Part shown: positions 7,116 to 12,339 of the stretch, one piece after another
Position numbering within the stretch: the stretch's first letter is position 1
Layout of the letters: each line of letters starts with the position of its first letter
From: Spirochaetaceae bacterium
GTDB taxonomy: Bacteria > Spirochaetota > Spirochaetia > Treponematales > Breznakiellaceae
Direction: 5' to 3'
Length of the DNA: 12,339 nucleotides
NCBI GenBank assembly: GCA_031290205.1
Contig: JAITNZ010000030.1
Coordinates: forward strand, 1 to 12,339
Notes under the pieces: generated by a model
Databases searched by the model: none
Told to the model about the DNA's origin: nothing
What the model saw: the letters and a program-made list of their open reading frames with translations, nothing else
Position numbers and translations under genes: made by a program

Positions 7116-7222
7116 ATTTGTTCTCCTTATTTTGAAGCACAAGGTCAGTCTACTCCGTTTACAGAAACAAGTCCAGTAGGGCTTGTATATCACCCCCCCT
7201 TGTGATACTTTTACAGCCACAC

Positions 7223-7228
7223 ATTATA
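7223..7228 (-). promoter_or_regulatory. Candidate -10 box for the small-protein/recombinase operon
   Basis: A perfect TATAAT on the minus strand, about 108 nt upstream of ATG 7115. The -35 position (about 7246-7251) falls in the palindrome GCGTCAATGACGC and matches consensus poorly, which could mean an activator-dependent promoter. Motif evidence only. Confidence 0.35.
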
Positions 7229-7244
7229 CCCATTCGGGGCGTCA

Positions 7245-7292
7245 ATGACGCTTTTTGCCTTCCGTTTGATAAGAAAGCTGGCGGCAAACTAG
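7245..7292 (+). CDS. Possible leader peptide, copy 1
   Basis: ATG at 7245 opens a 15-codon frame MTLFAFRLIRKLAAN ending in TAG. It lies in the first copy of the tandem duplication. The preceding sequence (CGGGGC) is a poor ribosome site, so this copy may be silent. It is basic and hydrophobic, like short regulatory or leader peptides, but it could be a chance frame. Confidence 0.2.
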   Translation: MTLFAFRLIRKLAAN

Positions 7293-7314
7293 CTGACTTT
7301 TATAGGAGGCGTCA

Positions 7315-7365
7315 ATGACGCTTTTTGCCTTCCGTTTGGTAAGAAAGCTGGCTGCAAGCAGTTGA
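7315..7365 (+). CDS. Possible leader peptide, copy 2
   Basis: ATG at 7315 opens a 16-codon frame MTLFAFRLVRKLAASS ending in TGA, with AGGAGG five nt upstream (7304-7309). Frame and length are nearly the same as in copy 1. It ends 16 nt before the ATG of the Wzi-like gene. Translation here could influence expression of that gene. No attenuator with a T-tract can be defined with confidence. Comparative data would be needed to call it a gene. Confidence 0.3.
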   Translation: MTLFAFRLVRKLAASS

Positions 7366-7381
7366 CTTTTTAGGAGTTTGT

Positions 7382-9232
7382 ATGAAAAAAATTTCCGCAC
7401 TGAGTGCTTTCATGGCGGCTTTGCTGTTACTTTGGACGGTCAATGCGGGGGCGCAGACCCATAATGCGGTGCCGCTTGACGATTCGGTATATTTCTTTTT
7501 GGAGCAGGCAGAATCGCGCGCGCTCATCCCGCCCCTCCCCTTGGCAAAGCCGTATCAGCGTTCATTTGTGCTGAAAACGCTGGACGCGATGCTTGCTTCG
7601 GAAAGCGGACGCGCCTTGAGCGACAGCGAAAAAGCCATCATCAGTAGTGTGCGCGAAAAGTTTGTGCCGGCGGAAGAGGGCTTTAACTGGCAGCGCGGGA
7701 TATACACGGGCAGGACGGAGACGACGGGCGGGACAAAGTTCTCGCTCGAATTCGGTCTTGATTCTGATTTGCTTGCATCGGGGGCTGCCTATTTCAAAGA
7801 GAATGGGACTCATGGGGGAATCGACGAACAAATACGAGCGCATATTTCAGGTGATTTAAGTTCACACTTAAGCTTTGACTTTTCGATAGCGGTTTCGTTG
7901 CTCTTTATCGAGCGTTCCGCGCTGGGTAGCTACCAGGTGAATGTCGATGACCCGCAGAAGCTCATCACCACGTACAGCGATCCTTCGGCGTTTTTCCCTT
8001 ATGCCTATCGAAGCCGCTGGGATGGATTTGTGTTTAACACAAGCAATTTAAGCTCAAGCGGTCCGACAGGGTGGCCCGTAGGTTTTGCGCTGGGGTTCAA
8101 CACGCTTGCCGAGCTATCGGGGGCTGTGTTTGACGACAAGCTCAGCTTTAGGTTTGGAAGGCTCGGACGTGAGTGGGCGAGTATGGCGGAGGGAAGCAGT
8201 CTCGTTCTGAATAAAACCGCCCAGCCTTTTTTTGGGTTGGAGGCGACGATAAGCCCCTTCTCGTGGTTTAGTTTTTCAAGTTTAACCGGCTTTCTTGAAT
8301 ATTATGATGCCTATGGGATTCAGGAATCGTCCAGAACATTTCAAAATATTTTTTCTATTATGATGGTTGAATTCAACTACAAGAATTATATTCATTTTGA
8401 TTTTGGTGATTCAGCCGTTTGGCCCAAGCGTTTTGAATTGGGCTATCTTTTTCCTTTAATTGGCAATATGCTCTATCAAAATAATGTTGGAGATTTTGAT
8501 AATATCGGGCTGTTCGCCGACCTAAAGCTTCAAAAACCCGGCTTGGGGTCTATCTGGATGTCGGTATTTATCGACGAAATAAATTTTGAGGACAATTTCT
8601 TTTCGCTGGACAGAGAGATGTATGCGTATCAGGCGGGCGCGAAACTCAGCCTCCCATGGATTAACTTTGGAACGCTCACCCTAAGCTATACCAAGATAGA
8701 ACCCTATTGTTACACCCATATTACCGTTGATAAAACGCCGTGGTATGACGGAATAGCGATGGAAGAAGCGTATATGAATCATGGGTATGGTATGGGGTAT
8801 TACTTGCCCCCCAATTCGGACGAAGTCCGCCTGCGTTTTGATTTTGCGCCTTACATAAACACCATGTTTAACGCTCAATTTCAGATGATACGGCACGGCG
8901 CCGACTATGGAAGCAGCGCGGTAGACGGCAGCTCCTACCTTTCCGAGCTTGCAGGCTCTGACCGAAGCGAGAATCCCGCATTACGAAAACATTTTTTACA
9001 CGACGGTGCGTATCAGTGGTTCTATATCATCAAAGCCGGCGCCAAACACAAACTGAGCAAATATCCTATCGAGTTTTCCCTCGAAGCCGGTTTTGTTTTT
9101 TCGTACTGGACAGACCTCGACGACGGAAGCGCAAACGACGGAGAATCACACTCGTATCACGTTACCGACAGCGCCGAATACCCCAAACAAAACGGCATCA
9201 TCGCCACTCTGGGGCTGAGGATATTTAGATGA
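7382..9232 (+). CDS. Wzi-like outer-membrane beta-barrel protein
   Basis: A 616-residue exported protein. Residues 1-24 are a Sec signal peptide ending NAGA before Gln25. Residues about 30-100 form a helical periplasmic part with ESRALIPPLPLAKPYQRS (about 44-61), which resembles the N-terminus of Wzi/capsule-assembly-type barrels. The rest alternates polar and aromatic residues in strands, for example KLSFRFGRLGREW, YIHFDFGDS, FGTLTLSYTKIE and the closing IIATLGLRIF, with Tyr, Phe, Trp and Gly enrichment typical of outer-membrane barrels. Wzi-family proteins anchor or organise surface polysaccharide in Gram-negatives. Treponemes lack a classical LPS, so the ligand here is open. TAGGAG sits 5 nt before ATG. 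No capsule genes are adjacent. It could equally be an unclassified spirochaete porin-like protein. Confidence 0.75.
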   Translation: MKKISALSAFMAALLLLWTVNAGAQTHNAVPLDDSVYFFLEQAESRALIPPLPLAKPYQRSFVLKTLDAMLASESGRALSDSEKAIISSVREKFVPAEEGFNWQRGIYTGRTETTGGTKFSLEFGLDSDLLASGAAYFKENGTHGGIDEQIRAHISGDLSSHLSFDFSIAVSLLFIERSALGSYQVNVDDPQKLITTYSDPSAFFPYAYRSRWDGFVFNTSNLSSSGPTGWPVGFALGFNTLAELSGAVFDDKLSFRFGRLGREWASMAEGSSLVLNKTAQPFFGLEATISPFSWFSFSSLTGFLEYYDAYGIQESSRTFQNIFSIMMVEFNYKNYIHFDFGDSAVWPKRFELGYLFPLIGNMLYQNNVGDFDNIGLFADLKLQKPGLGSIWMSVFIDEINFEDNFFSLDREMYAYQAGAKLSLPWINFGTLTLSYTKIEPYCYTHITVDKTPWYDGIAMEEAYMNHGYGMGYYLPPNSDEVRLRFDFAPYINTMFNAQFQMIRHGADYGSSAVDGSSYLSELAGSDRSENPALRKHFLHDGAYQWFYIIKAGAKHKLSKYPIEFSLEAGFVFSYWTDLDDGSANDGESHSYHVTDSAEYPKQNGIIATLGLRIFR

Positions 9233-9327
9233 GGGGGAAGGCTTTCTCCGGTACGCGGCATAACGCGCTACTGCCAGGCTGCCACTGGCGCTTTCAGCCT
9301 TGCCTTTGGTATGGAAGAGAGGGCAGT
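9233..9327. other. Structured gap between convergent genes
   Basis: Contains AAGGCT (9238-9243) paired with AGCCTT (9296-9301) and an inner GCCAG/CTGGC hairpin (9273-9289). Its first 16 bases, GGGGGAAGGCTTTCTC (9233-9248), recur exactly at 10574-10589 in the same orientation, at the other end of the peptidase gene. A repeat-derived bidirectional terminator is possible, but there is no T-tract. Confidence 0.45.
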
Positions 9328-10542
9328 TCAAGACAGAAGGCTCTGGGAAAGTTCGCCGGCTTTTTCGATGAGGGTTTCGGTGCCGCAGGGGAGGAAGGCG
9401 GTGATTGTCGGATTATTCACGAGCCCATCAAGGTGGATGAGGGCGGGGGCGTCCTCATCGTAGTTCTGTCCGATGGCAAAATGGCAAGTTTTATACACTT
9501 TTTCGTCTTCGAGCATGTTGCCGGTGATCCGCGCCGCTGGGTTAAGCCCTATGCCGAGTTCGCCGATATTTTTCGCGTTTCGGGCATAGACGGATGCCAT
9601 ACCCCTGGGTAGTTTGCCGCTCTTCTCGAAGTCCCATGCGTTGCGCTCGGCGAGGCGTATCGTCGCTTTTAGGGCTTCCGCCTCGGCGCCGCCGCGCACT
9701 TCACTTACAAAACCCCCGTGAACCTCGCAGACTATCGGTTCGGCAATGACGATGTCGCCCTCGTTCACGCTGATTGCGCCGTCGAACACGATGACGCCCT
9801 CCGCAGTGTTGTTTTCGGGGCTGATAAAAACTTCGCCGGCGGGGAGGTTGCCGCCCGCCCCGCCTTTCGAGAAATCACCGTCGTCCGATTTTGCAGCCCT
9901 TCCCCGAAGCCCCAGCCTGATGTCCGTCCCCCCCGGCGCGCTAACGCGGACGCTCTCCGCTTCGCTTAAAATAGCGGCGATGGCGGCGCAACGTTCTTGT
10001 AAGAGGGCATAATCGATGGGCACGGTGCGGATGAATGTATCGAGGGTAATCGACGGCGACCAGAAACCCCGCGTGCTTTTTTTCCCGTATTGGAGGAGGT
10101 GGAAGATGTGGTCGTAACCTTTGCCCTCAAACGGATACGGATGCGCTATGCCCCGCTCGTCCTTGCCGAGTTTCCCCGCGCTTATCGAGATAACTACCTC
10201 CGGTTCCGAGCCGAAGGCGGCAATAACGGCAGGCTCGGCAAAATCGACCTGCGACTTGGTGTTTTGGATGAGCAGCACGGGCTTCCCCCCAGCCGCTGCC
10301 GCCGCATCGTAGAGCGCGGCGGAGATAGCCAACTGAACCGATGCGGGGTTGCTGATGATCAGCACTTGCTCATCCTTCTGCACCTTCAATGAGGTTTTTA
10401 TGGCGATTTCCGCCGATACCTGCAATTGCGCGGCAAGGCTTGCGTCCGGTTTCCCCGCGAAAAGCGCGGAGGCGAGTCTTGTCCCTTCCAAGTTTGAAAC
10501 TGTTGCCATGCTTAGACTATACCGCTTTACATGATTTGTCAT
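9328..10542 (-). CDS. M29-family metallo-aminopeptidase (AmpS/PepS-like)
   Basis: A cytoplasmic exopeptidase family using two divalent metals, removing N-terminal residues from peptides. With ATG 10542 the product is 404 residues, close to the usual 400-415. Metal-site motifs are present in family order: LPAGEVF with Glu237, ELGIG with Glu328, TCHFAIG with His354, NYDED with Tyr361 and IHLDG with His370 and Asp372. The usual HWD is here HLD. I choose 10542 because AAGG lies 5-6 nt upstream. A start at 10509 is also possible and lacks a ribosome site. An in-frame extension to 10641 is Arg/Ala-rich repeat DNA and unlikely to be coding. The gene is monocistronic and convergent with the Wzi-like gene. 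Confidence 0.9.
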   Translation of the reverse strand: MTNHVKRYSLSMATVSNLEGTRLASALFAGKPDASLAAQLQVSAEIAIKTSLKVQKDEQVLIISNPASVQLAISAALYDAAAAAGGKPVLLIQNTKSQVDFAEPAVIAAFGSEPEVVISISAGKLGKDERGIAHPYPFEGKGYDHIFHLLQYGKKSTRGFWSPSITLDTFIRTVPIDYALLQERCAAIAAILSEAESVRVSAPGGTDIRLGLRGRAAKSDDGDFSKGGAGGNLPAGEVFISPENNTAEGVIVFDGAISVNEGDIVIAEPIVCEVHGGFVSEVRGGAEAEALKATIRLAERNAWDFEKSGKLPRGMASVYARNAKNIGELGIGLNPAARITGNMLEDEKVYKTCHFAIGQNYDEDAPALIHLDGLVNNPTITAFLPCGTETLIEKAGELSQSLLS

Positions 10543-10890
10543 CAATACCTTCAGCAACTCCCGCACTTGTGCTGGGGGAAGGCTTTCTCGGGCAGTGGAC
10601 CGCGCACTGCGTGCACGCGCCGCTGCCATCCTTCTAGCCACGCGTTTGCTCTTGGGGTTTACTGTCAGCCAGCAAACCCAGCACCCACCCAGTTCGTCGG
10701 AAAGCCCTCACCGCTTGTGCGGTAGGTGTTGATCCTAAACGTAGCCGGACGGGCGGGGAAGCCTTGCCGAAAAAATTCGCTGGTAGCAACTCTACCGAAA
10801 TAAATCCCAAGCTACTGCTTGGGACGAGGACACAGTACGCAAAAAATGCCGCCGTAGGCGTGGGCGCCTGTTTTCGGTGAGGGGTCCCCG

Positions 10891-10937
10891 CCCGCCCGGT
10901 CCCCGCGATTAAAATCGCGGGGCAGCACAAATGGGGA
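10891..10937 (-). repeat. Dispersed hairpin repeat, copy 2
   Basis: Reverse-orientation copy of 5591-5636. It contains a perfect 22-bp palindrome, CCCCGCGATT / AATCGCGGGG (10901-10922). The stem is more perfect than in copy 1, which has C-to-T changes on both sides. The pair brackets the recombinase, the Wzi-like gene and the peptidase as an inverted repeat. Confidence 0.8.
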
Positions 10938-10958
10938 GTTGCTGGGGTGCACTTTCTG

Positions 10959-11130
10959 TTTCGGGGTAAATTCTAAAGTGATACCTATGATGCTAACGGG
11001 GGGTCTGGGGGGGCACCTCGCCCCCCCACCGGGGCGTTGGGGGGCGGCCCCCCCCAGAGGGGGTAGCGACGCAATTTTGCGGCGCGTAGGGGGAGACTTC
11101 CCCCCTCCTTATACTGGAGATTTCCATAGC
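10959..11130. repeat. GC-rich palindromic repeat, copy A
   Basis: The first 96 bp (10959-11054) match 12244-12339 in direct orientation with only a few substitutions. It contains G6 (10998-11003), G7 (11007-11013) paired with C7 (11021-11027), then further G4, G6 and C8 runs. The long hairpins and G-runs could form strong secondary structure or G-quadruplexes. The right boundary is approximate because copy B is cut by the window end. Confidence 0.85.
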
Positions 11131-11183
11131 GCCTACCTGATTTACCACGAATTTGGAAGTGCACCTGCCGCTCTGCCAGGGCA

Positions 11184-11212
11184 TTGACAAAGAAATAATA
11201 CGGATTTATGGT
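11184..11212 (+). promoter_or_regulatory. Promoter candidate for the TPR gene
   Basis: A perfect TTGACA (11184-11189), a 17-bp spacer and TATGGT (11207-11212, 4 of 6). Transcription would begin near 11219, giving a leader of about 155 nt. That leader has a GGAGTG/CACTCC stem (11319-11324 with 11340-11345). It also has a five-codon frame MIAE-stop at 11311 with an AGGAG upstream. Confidence 0.45.
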
Positions 11213-11372
11213 TACAAACATGAGTAGTGGAACCTTAAATAATGTCGGCAAGGCAAAAAAACGATGATTTTTACACTCGAATTTCGGATATAGAAAAGGA
11301 GCGCTGAAAAATGATTGCGGAGTGATTCCCCCATAGCCCCACTCCCATCACCCATACTTGGAGGATACCTAA

Positions 11373-12161
11373 ATGTCGAAGCCTGATAGAGCTATGAAAC
11401 GTGAAAATTGGAGAAGAATTAAGCAGACGGTCTGTGCGATTGCCGGAGGCGTAGTACTCGTGGGTGGTGTTTTTTTTGTATACCATTGGTCGCGGGATAA
11501 GGAACACCGCGATATGGCGACGCGGATTGCCGAATATGGACCGCGCAAGGGCGTGCCACGCACCATCGAAGATTTGCAGCGGGCAATCGCCGCTTACGAA
11601 GACCTGCAAGAATTGCACGTCAAAGATGCCGCCCAGACGGCTACTTACTGGAAGATACTTTCGATACGGTTTCAGGATAAGGGTATGTTTCTTGAAGCGG
11701 TAAAAGCGCTCCGGCGGGCTATCGAGCTCAAGCCGGATGACGAGACGCTCCACTATCTGACCGCGCTGAACGCCGCGCAGTCGGCAAAGTCGATGTTCGA
11801 TTACGAGGAAGGTTCCGGCGGCATAGGCACTGCTTCGCGACGCTACCTTAACTTGGCGGAAGCCGCCTACTTACGGGCGATAGAGATTGAGGGCAGCTAT
11901 ACCCAAGCGCGCTACGGGCTTGCCGTCCTCTATGTTTTTGAGCTTGAGCGCCCCGCCGACGCTGTTCCCCAGCTGAGGCGCTACATGGAAAACCGATCGG
12001 GCGACGCCGATGCGATGTTCCTCATGGCGCGTGCGCTCTACATGACGGGGGAGTACGAGGAGGCGCTCGATTGGTACGAGCGGGGCATCCCCCTCACAAA
12101 GGACGCCGCCCGCAAAGCCGAAGCCGAGTCGAACCGAAACTACATCCGGGGATTGCTGTAG
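11373..12161 (+). CDS. Membrane-anchored TPR protein
   Basis: A 262-residue protein with a basic cytoplasmic N-terminus, a single transmembrane helix at about 20-38 (AGGVVLVGGVFFVYHW) and an extracytoplasmic helical domain. TPR-like units are visible at about 89-122 (YWKILSIRF...FLEAVKALRRAIELKPDD), 157-189 and 211-243 (AMFLMARALYMTGEYEEALDWYERGI), with canonical A/G/Y/F/A/P spacing. TPR proteins scaffold protein contacts; anchored examples in spirochaetes act in envelope processes, but nothing here specifies the partner. GGAGG lies about 8 nt before ATG. The gene stands alone between two direct copies of the GC-rich repeat. Residues 138-158 interrupt the TPR pattern with a Gly-rich loop. Confidence 0.85.
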   Translation: MSKPDRAMKRENWRRIKQTVCAIAGGVVLVGGVFFVYHWSRDKEHRDMATRIAEYGPRKGVPRTIEDLQRAIAAYEDLQELHVKDAAQTATYWKILSIRFQDKGMFLEAVKALRRAIELKPDDETLHYLTALNAAQSAKSMFDYEEGSGGIGTASRRYLNLAEAAYLRAIEIEGSYTQARYGLAVLYVFELERPADAVPQLRRYMENRSGDADAMFLMARALYMTGEYEEALDWYERGIPLTKDAARKAEAESNRNYIRGLL

Positions 12162-12243
12162 ACGAAGAAAATCGGCTATCCCGTTTATCCCGCAGCTCTA
12201 CCGCTGCCCCTTTCAGACCGCTCCGGCAGGTGTGCAATTTATT

Positions 12244-12339
12244 TTTCGGGGTAAATTCTAAAGTGATACCTATAATGCTAACGGGGGGTCTGGGGGGGCA
12301 CCTCGCCCCCCCAGCGGGGCGTTGCGGGGCGGCGCCCCG
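12244..12339. repeat. GC-rich palindromic repeat, copy B (cut by window end)
   Basis: Direct copy of 10959-11054 at a distance of 1285 bp. Differences are at a few positions, including A for G in the TATAATG segment and C/G changes in the last 25 bases. Together the copies flank the TPR gene. The element continues past the window. Confidence 0.85.

Larger units (their letters stand above)
7239..7376 (+). repeat. 70-bp tandem duplication upstream of the Wzi-like gene
   Basis: Copy 1 is 7239-7308 and copy 2 is 7309-7376. The first 44 positions differ at a single base (7269/7339); the last third has diverged. Each begins with the palindrome GCGTCA-A-TGACGC (7239-7251 and 7309-7321), and each ends in a ribosome-site-like TAGGAG, the second serving the gene at 7382. 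The pattern suggests duplication of a start region plus operator. Confidence 0.85.
10543..11372. other. Repeat-rich intergenic region
   Basis: About 830 bases without a supported gene. It holds the 16-base match to 9233-9248 at 10574-10589, the second hairpin repeat (10891-10937), the GC-rich repeat (from 10959) and the leader of the TPR gene. A 98-codon minus-strand frame at 10634-10930 begins inside the hairpin repeat and has no ribosome site. I read it as repeat-derived rather than a gene. Confidence 0.6.

Noticed and set aside
6984..7220. 78-residue version of the small protein upstream of the recombinase
   Set aside because: A strong AAGGAG precedes the internal ATG at 7115. The extra 35 residues have no ribosome site and would cover the leader.
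10509..10641. Longer N-terminus for the M29 peptidase
   Set aside because: The extra 33 residues are Arg/Ala-rich, come from repeat-like DNA and would exceed the family's usual start. A ribosome site fits ATG 10542 better.
10634..10930. A 98-codon minus-strand frame that could be called a hypothetical protein
   Set aside because: It starts within the hairpin repeat, has no ribosome site, and its composition follows the repetitive DNA. Repeat-derived frames of this sort are often mis-annotated.
10985..11251. Pro/Gly-rich minus-strand frame across the GC-rich repeat
   Set aside because: The coding pattern simply mirrors G and C runs, and the same DNA recurs at 12244-12339 outside any frame context.
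1..12339. CRISPR array, tRNA, rRNA or known riboswitch
   Set aside because: No regularly spaced repeats, tRNA-like cloverleaf with CCA-type end, rRNA segment or recognised riboswitch core was seen on reading either strand.

Overview
The window looks like chromosomal DNA from a treponeme-type spirochaete. The strongest evidence is a tandem pair of FlaA flagellar filament outer-layer (sheath) genes, a family known only from spirochaetes. They are driven by a perfect sigma-70 promoter, which fits the established picture that treponemal flaA is sigma-70 dependent. A relaxed-lipobox lipoprotein, a Wzi-like outer-membrane barrel and abundant GC-rich palindromic repeats also fit. A free-living or gut Treponema is more likely than a reduced pathogen genome, but this is inference.

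Layout, left to right. 1-522 is non-coding, with a good promoter candidate and a hairpin. 523-2609 (+) is a CsgG/LpoB-like lipoprotein gene broken by a frameshift near 1707-1760. 2690-3727 (-) is a CNNM/CBS membrane protein that stops where the usual C-terminal transporter-associated domain would begin. 3850-5441 (-) is the two-gene flaA operon. 5442-5791 holds the flaA promoter, an operator-like inverted repeat, a dispersed hairpin repeat and a plus-strand terminator-like hairpin with no plus-strand gene to serve. 5792-7115 (-) is a coupled pair: a 43-aa protein and a tyrosine recombinase with an unusual N-terminal extension. 7239-7376 is a tandem duplication carrying a 13-bp palindrome and a possible short leader ORF in each copy. 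7382-9232 (+) is the Wzi-like outer-membrane protein. 9328-10542 (-) is an M29 aminopeptidase. 10543-11372 is mostly repeats. 11373-12161 (+) is a membrane-anchored TPR protein, followed by a second copy of the GC-rich repeat at the window end.

Most genes concern the cell envelope: periplasmic flagellar sheath, outer-membrane barrel, lipoprotein, inner-membrane CNNM protein and anchored TPR protein. Only the two flaA genes and the small-protein/recombinase pair look like operons. The repeats and the recombinase suggest a region prone to rearrangement. I see no rRNA, tRNA, CRISPR array, prophage module or complete insertion sequence, and no clear multi-gene new system. The least explained parts are the 7239-7376 duplication between divergent genes, the small-protein/recombinase pair and the structured 5591-5755 intergenic region.
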